Assembly (NCBI RefSeq): GCF_910585425.1
Contig: NZ_CAJUCP010000037.1
Span: 1 to 55,338, forward strand
Origin: an uncultured Acetatifactor sp.
Lineage (GTDB): Bacteria; Bacillota; Clostridia; Lachnospirales; Lachnospiraceae
Direction: 5' to 3'
DNA length: 55,338 bases
A program made the translations under genes and the position numbers. Below are positions 24,669-33,396 of the stretch, one piece after another; within the stretch, counting starts at the first letter, position 1, and the number at the start of each line of letters is the position of its first letter. A model generated the notes under the pieces. It saw only the letters and a program-made list of their open reading frames with translations, was not told where the DNA came from and ran no database searches.

Positions 24669-25454
24669 TCACCGGACATCCTTCCCGCAATACTTCCCAT
24701 AAGCCGCCCCAATGCCGGCCGCCCCCAATGCCAGCCCTATCGCCACCAGCCCCCCGTCCAGGCGGCCCTTCTCGATGATGTCCGCGCCCTCCGCATACCC
24801 GAAGGGCGTGATGTATTTCAAGAACTCCGCCGCCTGTGCGATATTGGCCACCAGGTTCAGGAAGTACATCCCTGCGGCTATGCCCAGCCCTATCCCGGCG
24901 CTGCCCCGCCTCACAAAGGCGGATATCCCGAAGCAGATGCCCGCCAGCTCCGTCTGCAGGAGGAAATAGGCCAGGTGCAGGAGGCTCAGCTCCTTCCAGG
25001 GAACCGCCTCCCCCACAGCCGTCACGGAGCCCACGGCTATCCCGTAGATGATCAGATTCATGGCGACGATCTGCGCGTACACCGAGACAAGCTTCTCGGT
25101 CACGATCCGCGCCCTGCTGACCGGATGGGTCAACAGAAATTCCGCCGTCCTGTCCTTCTCCTCCTTGCTGAGGACGCCGACCCCGCACAGGGCCGCGAAG
25201 AAGGCCCCTCCCAGCCCCAGCACGTTCCCGCACTCGATGGTATAGAAGCCCAGAAGCGTCCCGAAGTTCAGCCTGTCCATGCCGAAAGCATCGCTGAACG
25301 CCCCCATGGACGAGAACACGTCCCCCACCTCCTCCATCTGCCCCTTCATCTCCGGGAACAGGAACACGCAGACTGCCAGGAGAACCCCCACGGATGCCGT
25401 CCATATGAGGAAGGAGATCCTCCCCTGCCTTAATTCATGCTTTACCAGTGTCAT
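24669..25454 (-). CDS. ABC-2 type transporter permease
   Basis: Permease of 261 residues with six helices, starting MTLVKHELRQGRISFLIWTASVGVLLAVCVFL and containing KEEKDRTAEFLLTHPVSRARIVTEKL, a motif of ABC-2 permeases (NatB/BcrB-like). The start at 25454 follows AAAGGCGG; the ORF extension to 25616 runs over the ATPase end and is not used. It pairs with the ATPase encoded 158 bp upstream and is probably controlled by the TetR protein. Substrate unknown, possibly a drug or antimicrobial. Confidence 0.85.
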   Translation of the reverse strand: MTLVKHELRQGRISFLIWTASVGVLLAVCVFLFPEMKGQMEEVGDVFSSMGAFSDAFGMDRLNFGTLLGFYTIECGNVLGLGGAFFAALCGVGVLSKEEKDRTAEFLLTHPVSRARIVTEKLVSVYAQIVAMNLIIYGIAVGSVTAVGEAVPWKELSLLHLAYFLLQTELAGICFGISAFVRRGSAGIGLGIAAGMYFLNLVANIAQAAEFLKYITPFGYAEGADIIEKGRLDGGLVAIGLALGAAGIGAAYGKYCGKDVR

Positions 25455-25612
25455 ATACTGCCGCCTTTCTCTTGCACAGTGACTCTCTGCATCACCCTTC
25501 GCGATTTCCGGATAAGCCCCACGCCCTGTGGGCCCGGGCCATCCTCCCCTTACGGTTACAGCTCTGCGTTCCGGCTGCGAAACGACTTGTCGCTCCCGAA
25601 ACGCCCAGGCCT

Positions 25613-26479
25613 TCACGCCTCATAATAGTGCATGAATATCTCCTCCAGATCCGGCTCCGACACGGACAGGTCCGATACCCTGCCCGCCGCCAGCCTCTGC
25701 AGCAGCAGGTTCATGTCCCCGCTGTAGAGGAAGCTCACCGCCCCCGGGGAATCCTCCCTGTCCCGGATGCCCGCGAGCCCCTCCAGCCCCACCTCTCCCC
25801 GGACGCTGACCCGCCTGGCCGTGGTGCGGGAAAGGGCCTCCACGCTGTCGCAGGCGATGACCTGGCCCTCCCTGATGATGGCAGCCCGGGTGCAGTTGTG
25901 CTGAATCTCCCACAGGATATGGCTGGACAGGAACACCGTGGCCCCCGCCCGGTTCCGCTCCCTGAGAATCTCAAAGAATTCCCTCTGCATCAGCGGATCC
26001 AGGCCGCTGGTGGGCTCGTCCAGAATCAAAAGCTCCGGCCCATGCTGCAGGGCGCAGACAATCCCCACCTTCTTCCGGTTGCCAAAGGAGAGCTCCTCCA
26101 CCTTTCTTCCGGTATCCAACTGCAGCCGTTCACAGAGCCTGGCAGCTTCCTCCCCGCAGTCCCTCCCCCTTAAGTCCGCGGAGAGCTTCAGCACCTCCCC
26201 CACCCGCATGCCGGAGTAGAACACCGCCTCGGAGGGAAGATAGCCCACCCGGGCCAGAATCTCCTTCTTCCGCTTCACGATATCCAGTCCATAAATATAT
26301 GCCATGCCGGATGTCGGACTAATCAGCCCCAGCAAAGTCCGTATGGTGGTGGACTTCCCCGCGCCGTTGGGCCCGATGAAGCCGAAGAACTCCCCCTCCG
26401 CCACGGTCAGGTCTATCTCCCGGATCCCCCGGGCTTTCCCGTAATATTTCGTCAGGTTCTCGATTTTGATCGCGTCCAT
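25613..26479 (-). CDS. ABC transporter ATP-binding protein (BcrA/NatA-like)
   Basis: ATPase of 288 residues: Walker A GPNGAGKSTT, a signature variant LSFGNRKKVGI (Phe-Gly instead of Gly-Gly), Walker B LLILDEPTSGLDP and switch SSHIL, with a C-terminal accessory domain. GGGAG precedes the ATG. It works with the ABC-2 permease encoded downstream and lies 173 bp after the TetR gene, all leftward. Confidence 0.9.
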   Translation of the reverse strand: MDAIKIENLTKYYGKARGIREIDLTVAEGEFFGFIGPNGAGKSTTIRTLLGLISPTSGMAYIYGLDIVKRKKEILARVGYLPSEAVFYSGMRVGEVLKLSADLRGRDCGEEAARLCERLQLDTGRKVEELSFGNRKKVGIVCALQHGPELLILDEPTSGLDPLMQREFFEILRERNRAGATVFLSSHILWEIQHNCTRAAIIREGQVIACDSVEALSRTTARRVSVRGEVGLEGLAGIRDREDSPGAVSFLYSGDMNLLLQRLAAGRVSDLSVSEPDLEEIFMHYYEA

Positions 26480-26652
26480 ATGTGGTCTCCCTCTGTTTTT
26501 CTCTTTTCCATATCCCTTCGTATCCTGCTTCGCTGCGCCCCATGCCTGATCGGCACAGTCGTGCCCTACCGCCTCTACCGGAATGCGCCGTCACGCATTT
26601 TCCCACAGTGCGGCATCCCTGTGCGGCAATGTGCAATGCCATCCGGCCTCCG

Positions 26653-27264
26653 TCACGCCCTGCGCAGATACACGCTCTTCCAGAACGCGATGAGGTTTTT
26701 AAAATCCCTCTCTATCCGCTCCGCGTCCACATCCCCCCGCTGCACCATCTCCCAGAGGTATCCTTCCGAGGCCCAGTACATCTCCCGGTACATCATGGAA
26801 ATGTCCAGCCCGGGGATGAACTGCTCCGGGTCGAAATCCAGCCTGGCCTTATCGGCCCTGAGGTTGAAGTACCGATGGTAGCTCTCCTGGACCGCGGCGT
26901 TGATCTCCGGGTCTTTTTCATAGAAAGCCCTGATGGTGAAGCTGGCCATGTCCGGATACAGGCGCATGATCTCCATCTTGGCCCGCATCCCCCGCTCCAT
27001 GCTCTCGAACAGGCCCGTCTGGCCGTAGCAGCCGTATCTGGTGAGGAATTCGATGGTGGTCTCGGCGCATTTGTCCCAGAGGAACAGGTACAGCTCCTTC
27101 TTATTATGGAAATAATGGAACAGCAGGGACTTGCTGATGCCCGCGTCCTGAGCGATCTCGCTCATGGGGCTGTTCTTATAGGCATTGCGGGAAAATACCC
27201 TGTATCCGGCATTGATGATGGCCTGCTGCCTTTCCTCCGGCAGGGAAAAGAACCTCTCGTTCAT
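26653..27264 (-). CDS. TetR-family transcriptional regulator
   Basis: Regulator of 203 residues with N-terminal HTH (AGYRVFSRNAYKNSPMSEIAQDAGISKSLLFHYFHNKKELYLFLW) and a helical ligand domain. A 6-4-6 palindrome sits just before its start codon, so it likely represses its own operon, including the ABC-2 exporter. The inducer is unknown. Confidence 0.9.
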   Translation of the reverse strand: MNERFFSLPEERQQAIINAGYRVFSRNAYKNSPMSEIAQDAGISKSLLFHYFHNKKELYLFLWDKCAETTIEFLTRYGCYGQTGLFESMERGMRAKMEIMRLYPDMASFTIRAFYEKDPEINAAVQESYHRYFNLRADKARLDFDPEQFIPGLDISMMYREMYWASEGYLWEMVQRGDVDAERIERDFKNLIAFWKSVYLRRA

Positions 27265-27276
27265 CCGTCACCTCCG

Positions 27277-27292
27277 TTGACCATCCGGTCAA
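27277..27292. promoter_or_regulatory. TetR-type operator
   Basis: TTGACC-ATCC-GGTCAA is a perfect inverted repeat 13 bp upstream of the tetR start, with another half-like TTGACCG at 27309. The position fits autorepression. Confidence 0.65.
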
Positions 27293-27318
27293 TTACAGGA
27301 TAAACCCATTGACCGATT

Positions 27319-27618
27319 TTGGGAAGACCTCTTTGCGCAAAACATTTATTTTACCGGGTGGTTCCGGTATGGGTTCCTGGCCTTCTTTTTTTTGCCATGT
27401 TCTTCCTGATGCTTTGGAACACCTTTCTGGTGTTCTCCGACGGCGTGGCACAGTTCGCCTTCGGCTTCTGCAGCGTGATGCTCACCTCCACCGTGCTGGG
27501 CTTATTCACCATGGTCCTGTTCAAGCCCCGCTCCTGGTGCGTATACTGCCCCATGGGGACTATGACCCAGCTTATCTGCCGGGCCAGGAACAGGGGAGAT
27601 ATTATACGTTCCTATTAA
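27319..27618 (+). pseudogene. Fragment of a membrane protein with CxxC Fe-S-type motif
   Basis: An open frame of 99 codons encodes two helices (LLFFAMFFLMLWNTFLVF, FCSVMLTSTVLGLFTMVLF) followed by KPRSWCVYCPMGTMTQLICR, which resembles the cysteine region of NapH/CcoG-type ferredoxin-like membrane proteins. No ATG with ribosome site is in frame (the frame opens at a TTG), and the stop overlaps the stop of the AT-rich exporter gene. I take it as a remnant cut on both sides, though a small intact CxxC membrane protein is possible. Confidence 0.45.
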
Positions 27619-29402
27619 GCATTCTGATTTTCATACCACTGTGCCTGTGACTTGAACAAAACATAATATGTGCCTTTTTTATGAATCAGCTCATCATGGG
27701 TTCCGATTTCCGCAACACGGCCATTTTCCATAACAACGATTCTGTCTGCAATTCGGGCACTTCCGAGTCTGTGAGTTACAAGCACCGTTGTTCTTTCATC
27801 GGATATCTCTTTGAACTTCTTATATATCTTTGTCTCCTCAATGGGATCGATTGCTGCAGTAGGCTCGTCCAACACGATTACCTTACTGTCTCTGTTGATA
27901 CCTCTTGCAATAGATACCCTCTGCCACTGTCCGCCTGAAAGGTCGACGCCGTCAAACTCACGGGAAAGCATTGTTTCCAAACCGTCGGGATAAGACTGTG
28001 ATTCAATATCCACATCCGCTTTCTTTAAGGTTTCCAGCAGAGTTCCGTCTTCCCTTTCCGTATCAAGATCGCTGATCATAACATTTTCACGAAGAGTCAT
28101 CTGATATTTCTGGAATTTCTGGAATACACCGGACATAAGTCCGTAAAGGCTCGATGACTTAATATCCTTTGTGGGTATACCGTCTATTGTTACACTGCCG
28201 CCGGTGGGCTGATATATCCCTGTGATCAGTCTCACGAGAGTTGATTTTCCGGCTCCGTTATGTCCCACAATCGCAATGGTCTCACCCTTGTCAATCGTCA
28301 GATTGACATCTGTCAGAGATTCCTCTTTTGCTCCCGGATATGTAAAGGAAACATTCTTAAGCTCAATCTTTTCACAGAAATCATTTACCTTTGTTTCACC
28401 GTCTGTTTCGGGCATATCTATGAAATCAAGAAGGTTGTTGATCGAACCGCTGTTCTTACCTATATCGCCCACAAGATGAATCATTTCTCCGACCATTTCC
28501 TGCATCTTTACGATTGCCGTGAATATTGCGGCAAATGTACCCGCCGTAATATCACCTGTAAGCAATGCTTTCACAAAAAGCAGAAGGACAGCCAGATAAC
28601 CCACAAGGCCTATTCCTTTTCCCGCAAGATCGAACAGACAGGCTCTCTTTGCCACCTTAAGGCTTTTCTTATTCAGAACGACCATCGTGTCATAATAAAG
28701 CTTCTTAAAATAGTCCGTTACACCCAGAATTCTGGTTTCCTTGAAATATTCCCTGGAGCAGATGGCGCTCTCATAATAATCATAGGATCTTCTCAGCGGA
28801 GCAATCTCATCCTCAAGATTGGCGTACATGCTTACCTGCACAAGCTTTGTCAGAAGACAGGGCATCATGGAAACAACAATTACTATTGCCAGAATCGGCT
28901 TAATAGTAAAAATCCATATTCCCATAAACAGCACATAGGGCAGGAAAAATGCCATCATCATGATAAATGAAAATACCATGTTGAAGATATTATTGATTCC
29001 CATCCCGGCCTTGTCGATGCTGTCCAGAGTTGACGCATTTTCATATTCGACGGCTCCGATTTTAGAAATCTTAAGATGAACCTTCTGCATCAATTTTCCG
29101 ATGACCTTCTGGTTAAACGGCAGATACAGGAAATTGTTAAGTGCGTTGACAAGCTCTGCCAGAATAATGACCACGCCGTATACAATAAGAGAAATGTATA
29201 TGGCCTTTATGCTTCCGCCTGTATTTATTGCTTCACCGGTGGTATCATAAAACTTCTGCAGAAACAAAATCTTTACTGCCCATGACAGGCCATGGAGTAT
29301 CGTAATTACAATGAACAATCCAAAAAAGAAGGGGGTTGCCTTAAATACAAGAGGCGCTATTCTCTTAAGTATCTTAATGGGACTTATTTTCTTTTCACTC
29401 AT
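27615..29402 (-). CDS. ABC exporter half-transporter (second of pair)
   Basis: Protein of 595 residues: six-helix exporter domain (1-330), then an ATPase with Walker A GHNGAGKSTL, signature LSGGQWQRVSIARGI, Walker B VIVLDEPTAAID and switch THRLGS. It starts at an ATGA overlap with the upstream half-transporter and has GGAGG before the start, so the two form a heterodimer. Base composition is clearly more AT-rich than both flanks (26 of 60 G/C at 28021-28080 against 35 of 60 at 26041-26100), suggesting transfer. Substrate unknown; such pairs often export peptides. Confidence 0.88.
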   Translation of the reverse strand: MSEKKISPIKILKRIAPLVFKATPFFFGLFIVITILHGLSWAVKILFLQKFYDTTGEAINTGGSIKAIYISLIVYGVVIILAELVNALNNFLYLPFNQKVIGKLMQKVHLKISKIGAVEYENASTLDSIDKAGMGINNIFNMVFSFIMMMAFFLPYVLFMGIWIFTIKPILAIVIVVSMMPCLLTKLVQVSMYANLEDEIAPLRRSYDYYESAICSREYFKETRILGVTDYFKKLYYDTMVVLNKKSLKVAKRACLFDLAGKGIGLVGYLAVLLLFVKALLTGDITAGTFAAIFTAIVKMQEMVGEMIHLVGDIGKNSGSINNLLDFIDMPETDGETKVNDFCEKIELKNVSFTYPGAKEESLTDVNLTIDKGETIAIVGHNGAGKSTLVRLITGIYQPTGGSVTIDGIPTKDIKSSSLYGLMSGVFQKFQKYQMTLRENVMISDLDTEREDGTLLETLKKADVDIESQSYPDGLETMLSREFDGVDLSGGQWQRVSIARGINRDSKVIVLDEPTAAIDPIEETKIYKKFKEISDERTTVLVTHRLGSARIADRIVVMENGRVAEIGTHDELIHKKGTYYVLFKSQAQWYENQNA

Positions 29403-31189
29403 TGATACCACCTCCTCTGACTGTCATACATCGTATAGTAAAGCTGCTTTGCAACCATCAGCTCATTATGCGTTCCCTGTTCCTCTACATGTCCGTTATC
29501 GATTACATAAATGTAGTCCGCCAGCTTCACCGAGCCCAGTCTGTGACTGAAGAACAATGTGGTCCTTCCTTCACAAAGCTTTGCAAATTCACTATAAAGG
29601 TTACTTTCCGCAATGGGATCCAAAGCGGCTGTGGGTTCATCCAGTACACGGATCGGCGCTTCACTTACAAAGCATCTTGCAAGGGCGATTCTCTGCCATT
29701 CACCGCCGGAAAGATCCTTGCCTTCTTGTGCCAGCTTGCCCAGCAATGTATCCTTACCATTCTCAAGGCCTTCAATGACCGAGTCCAGTTTAAGGGCAGT
29801 TATGGCATTGCTGACTGCTTCATCATCCGCTCCGCCAACGCATCCTATGGCGATATTATCCCAGATTGAAATGGAATACCTTGCAAAGTCCTGATAAACA
29901 ACGGAATAAAAGGCTTTGAGCTGAGCTGCCGTATATTCTCTAAGGTCTCTTCCGTTAATAAGTATCCTGCCCTCATAATCCTGATAAAGACCTGTCAGAA
30001 GCTTGGCAATGGTACTCTTTCCCGCTCCGTTCGCTCCGACGAAGGCATAATGCCTGCCGGCTTCTATCTTCATGTTCATACATTTAAGGATATAGGTTTC
30101 CGTACCGGGATATTTGAAGGTTACATTCCTGAATTCCAAAGACTTAAATCCTATACCGCCTTCAGGCACGGCATCCGCATTCTCATGCTGTTCAAATGCC
30201 GCAAACTTTGTAATCTCCTTAAGGTATTCGATATGTGTGGATACAGCCTCGATCAATCTTGTGAGCGACCATGACATGGTGTGTACAAGATCAAAGGTTG
30301 CATTTATCAGCGAAAAGAACATACCGATTGTAATTATTCCCGTTGCAACAGGCTTGATAAGCATTGCCGCAATAAAGGTACACAGAAATGCCGTTATCAT
30401 ACTTCCGGATTTAAGCTTTACGAACCATTTGGCGCGTGTCCTTGTTTCCATTTTTCTGGAAATCTCATACTGCTCAAACCACTTGTCATTCAGCTTTTCG
30501 TTATATCCGAATACCGTTCTCTCATCAACATTTTCTCTTCCCGTCATTACGGTAGTGAGATATTTGTATTTTCTCTGATATTTGGTAATCTCTTTATTGG
30601 CCTCATAGGTCGCCTTTCCGCTTATGAACGAAAGATAGAGAAGCGGTATGGCAACAGCTATAATAATCAGTGCGACCCAGGCAATCTGTGTAATAAGGAC
30701 AATAAGAAGTCCCGAAATCGTCATAAACAGCGATATCAGATTGACTACATTTGTAAAGCCGTCGATGAACTTATGCTCCATTGTGTCGGCTACACGGTTC
30801 ATTAAATCCATACTGTCCGTATTTTCAACATACTTAAACTCAATCTTTGAACATTTTTCAACATATGCGCCCTTAAGACTGACCCTCAAATCCATCTCGA
30901 TTTTGTTGGCAAGATATGCCTTTATGGGCCAGGCAAGCCATTGATATGCTATAATCCCGATAACAATCGCCAGTGAAATATATGCCGCTCTTTTTGTAGC
31001 GGAGCCGTCTATAAGTCCCAGCGCATTATCGATAAATCTTGCATTCATGATAACCTGGCAGGTTGGCAGAATTGCAGCAGCAAGGGACAGAATCAAATAC
31101 AATATCATACACACAGGTGAACTGATTATAGAAAATCTCAGGGAATCCAAATATGTATACTTTTTCTTCTCAAAACGTACTTTCTTCAT
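29399..31189 (-). CDS. ABC exporter half-transporter (first of pair)
   Basis: Protein of 596 residues with the same plan as its partner: membrane domain, Walker A GANGAGKSTI, signature LSGGEWQRIALARCF, Walker B IRVLDEPTAALDP and switch FSHRLGS. GGGAGAGG precedes the ATG. It overlaps the partner by 4 bp. Both ATP sites look complete, so no degenerate site is evident. The gene is AT-rich like the partner. No peptide precursor, protease domain or regulator is evident next to it. Confidence 0.88.
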   Translation of the reverse strand: MKKVRFEKKKYTYLDSLRFSIISSPVCMILYLILSLAAAILPTCQVIMNARFIDNALGLIDGSATKRAAYISLAIVIGIIAYQWLAWPIKAYLANKIEMDLRVSLKGAYVEKCSKIEFKYVENTDSMDLMNRVADTMEHKFIDGFTNVVNLISLFMTISGLLIVLITQIAWVALIIIAVAIPLLYLSFISGKATYEANKEITKYQRKYKYLTTVMTGRENVDERTVFGYNEKLNDKWFEQYEISRKMETRTRAKWFVKLKSGSMITAFLCTFIAAMLIKPVATGIITIGMFFSLINATFDLVHTMSWSLTRLIEAVSTHIEYLKEITKFAAFEQHENADAVPEGGIGFKSLEFRNVTFKYPGTETYILKCMNMKIEAGRHYAFVGANGAGKSTIAKLLTGLYQDYEGRILINGRDLREYTAAQLKAFYSVVYQDFARYSISIWDNIAIGCVGGADDEAVSNAITALKLDSVIEGLENGKDTLLGKLAQEGKDLSGGEWQRIALARCFVSEAPIRVLDEPTAALDPIAESNLYSEFAKLCEGRTTLFFSHRLGSVKLADYIYVIDNGHVEEQGTHNELMVAKQLYYTMYDSQRRWYQ

Positions 31190-31712
31190 TTTCCTCTCCC
31201 TTAGAATGAATATTTTTTATCGCTTCCAGTGCTGAAAAGGTATATCCATCATCTTCACCAAATCGCTCAATTTCATTTTACTACACAAAATATCAAAAAA
31301 CATTTATTTTCTAAATATTCCAATATTAAGACAGAAATTTTACCTTAGACTCTAAAAAACAAATCTGCATTTACCGGTAATGCAATGGGATATGATACCA
31401 CATTTAGCGACATATTTGTAGTAAACTTTACACTTGCACATCCATGCAATAAATGTTATACTGATTCTATTCTGTACAGGATATTCAATCTTATTTTCAA
31501 AAGCCATCAGCGATTTTCCTGCAGTTTGCGCCCCTTTATTCCCATCGTGCATTATATCGAGAGAAATGGATGCCTTATATGGCCCGGCGGCTTCTTATGG
31601 ACCGCAGGAGACCGGACAGATCCGGAACGCGAAATGGCCGTTGCACCTTGACAATTGGATAGACTCCGCAACTGAAACATGGTACAATGTAGATTAGGGG
31701 AGGTACATGCTT
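31190..31712. other. AT-rich intergenic region upstream of the exporter pair
   Basis: 523 bp with no supported gene. The left 300 bp are AT-rich like the exporter genes, and the right part returns to the window norm, which places the edge of the transferred block near 31.5 kb. No good promoter for the exporter pair was found. On the plus strand TTGACA (31648) and TACAAT (31683) occur but are 29 bp apart, too far for one promoter. Confidence 0.5.
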
Positions 31713-32105
31713 ATGACAGACAGCGAAAAACTCGACCTGCTTTTATCCGAAGTGCAGGTTACGCGGAAGGAGACACGGGAAGAAATCCAGCAGATGCATG
31801 CGGAAATACAGCAGATGCACGCGGAAATACAGCAGATGCACGCGGAAAATCAGGAAATGCGGGCAGAAAACCAGGAAATGCGCTCACAGATTCAGGATTT
31901 ATGGGCCGAGACCCATGACATGAAGAAAGACATCCAGGAAATCGGACGGAAAGTAAACCGGCTGGAAGTAGGACAGGCCGAACTGAAAAGGGAGATTTAT
32001 CGCATCGACCGCAAGATCTCCGACACCTACAACCTGGCGCTGGATGCATGGGGACAGGCCGTGGAAAACAGGACATGGCTCGAGGAGAGCCTGCAGAAAG
32101 TGTAG
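31713..32105 (+). CDS. Coiled-coil protein with heptad tandem repeats
   Basis: Small cytoplasmic protein of 130 residues, nearly all one coiled coil: three perfect-phase heptads (QQMHAEI), then QEMRAEN, QEMRSQI and a longer helical tail (GRKVNRLEVGQAELKREIYRIDRKI). No enzyme motif. The ATG at 31713 has GGAGGT 8 bases upstream; the ATG at 31707 is too close. A terminator follows. Related small coiled-coil proteins occur scattered in Clostridia; function unknown. Confidence 0.7.
   Translation: MTDSEKLDLLLSEVQVTRKETREEIQQMHAEIQQMHAEIQQMHAENQEMRAENQEMRSQIQDLWAETHDMKKDIQEIGRKVNRLEVGQAELKREIYRIDRKISDTYNLALDAWGQAVENRTWLEESLQKV
31788..31850 (+). repeat. Three 21-bp tandem repeats inside the coiled-coil gene
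   Basis: Units at 31788-31808, 31809-31829 and 31830-31850 (CAGCAGATGCAYGCGGAAAtn) encode identical heptads QQMHAEI/N. The near-identity at DNA level, not only protein level, points to recent repeat expansion in frame. Confidence 0.8.
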
Positions 32106-32111
32106 CAAAGT

Positions 32112-32141
32112 ACGGCATAGCCATCTGGGCTATGCCGTTTC
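32112..32141 (+). terminator. Intrinsic terminator after the coiled-coil gene
   Basis: ACGGCATAGCC (32112-32122) pairs with GGCTATGCCGT (32128-32138), loop of 5, followed by TTTCTGCGTTT. It also separates the convergent GH130 operon. Confidence 0.75.
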
Positions 32142-32185
32142 TGCGTTTCCCTGCCGCCGCAACTTCCGGTTGGCGAATCGCGCTC

Positions 32186-33208
32186 CTATCTCCTTCCAAT
32201 CTCCGTATCCGCCACGGTGGTCCTGCTGTGCTCCTTGATATAATCCAGAATCGCATCCAGCCTGGTGAACGCCAGCCCTACGTAACTGTCCGCCGCGCCG
32301 TAGTAGATGGCGATCCTGCCGCTGGCGCTGTCGTGGATGGTGGCGCAGGGGAAGCACACATTGGGCACGAAGCCCCGCTCCTCATACCACTGCTCCGGGG
32401 TCAGCAGGAAGTCCTCGCAGCGGTACTTCACCATAGAGGGGTTGTCGATGTCCAGGATGGCCCCGCCGATGCTGTACACATAGCCGTTGCAGGTGCCTGT
32501 GACGCCGTGGTAGAACAGAAGCCATCCCTCATTGGTCTCAATGGGCGCCGCGCCGCCGCCGATCTTCAGGGACTCCCACCATTCGCTGCCCTTGCCCATC
32601 ACATGCCTGTGCTTGCCCCAGTACACCATGTCCGGGCTCTCGCTCAAGAAAATGTCCCCAAAGGGCGTATGGCCGCTGTCCGAGGGCCTGCTCAGCAGAC
32701 AGAAGTTGCCGTTGATCTTACGTGGAAAGAGCACGGCATTGCGGTTGAAGGGCAGGAAGGGATTCTCGATCCTGGTAAAGGTCTTGAAGTCATTTGTCTT
32801 TGCCATGCCGATGGCGGCCCCGTAGAAATCCTGGCACCAGATGATATAATAGGTGTCCTCCACCTTCACCAGCCTGGGGTCATAGGCGTAGACAGGCATG
32901 AAGGGCTCTCCCTCTTCGTCCACGAAGGGAATCTTGTCCTCCTCAAAATCCCAGTGGATGGCATCCTTGCTCCTGCCCATATAGATATACGGAATTCCGT
33001 TATTCTGTTCCCCGCGGAACACGCCGATGAAGCTGTCCCCATAAGGCATCACGGCGCTGTTGAAGATCCGGGCCACATTCTTCAGGGGATTGCGCCCGAT
33101 GATGGGGTTCTCCGAATACCTCCAGACAGGAGCGCCGGTAAAGGACTCCGGCCCTTCCTGCCAGGGCATATTGGGTACGGCGGGGCTGATCATTTTGTAT
33201 TTGCTCAT
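32186..33208 (-). CDS. Beta-1,4-mannooligosaccharide phosphorylase, GH130 (subfamily 2 type)
   Basis: Five-bladed propeller phosphorylase of 340 residues. Motifs seen are ENPIIGRNPLKNVARIFNSAVM, YAYDPRLVKVEDTYYIIWC with the conserved Asp, and IGGGAAPIETNEGWLLFYHGV for phosphate and sugar binding. It fits enzymes that release mannose-1-phosphate from the non-reducing end of mannooligosaccharides. AGGAGA precedes the ATG. It is last in a leftward operon after the AGE epimerase and the other GH130 gene, as in known Clostridia mannan loci. Cytoplasmic (no signal). Confidence 0.9.
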   Translation of the reverse strand: MSKYKMISPAVPNMPWQEGPESFTGAPVWRYSENPIIGRNPLKNVARIFNSAVMPYGDSFIGVFRGEQNNGIPYIYMGRSKDAIHWDFEEDKIPFVDEEGEPFMPVYAYDPRLVKVEDTYYIIWCQDFYGAAIGMAKTNDFKTFTRIENPFLPFNRNAVLFPRKINGNFCLLSRPSDSGHTPFGDIFLSESPDMVYWGKHRHVMGKGSEWWESLKIGGGAAPIETNEGWLLFYHGVTGTCNGYVYSIGGAILDIDNPSMVKYRCEDFLLTPEQWYEERGFVPNVCFPCATIHDSASGRIAIYYGAADSYVGLAFTRLDAILDYIKEHSRTTVADTEIGRR

Positions 33209-33396
33209 ATCGTTCTCCTCTCAATACATCTGTTTTTGCTGTCACACTTACCACACACCATCTGTTCTCAGTTCCAAATCCGGACAGTCCTCCGATCTCA
33301 GTCCCAATGCCTCAATCCCGGCAGACATCCGCGGAGCGCTCCCGAAGCCCTGCACGTCCTCTGTCCGGCCTGCTGTCGGCAAAGCCATCCCTTCCG

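Noticed and set aside
31217..31276. 19-codon minus-strand ORF (MKLSDLVKMMDIPFQHWKR) just upstream of the exporter pair, considered as an exported peptide
   Set aside because: No ribosome site, no leader features; 28 bp before the exporter start but probably chance in AT-rich DNA.
31352..31552. 66-codon minus-strand ORF with several cysteines
   Set aside because: No ribosome site, no signal peptide and no promoter; considered chance.
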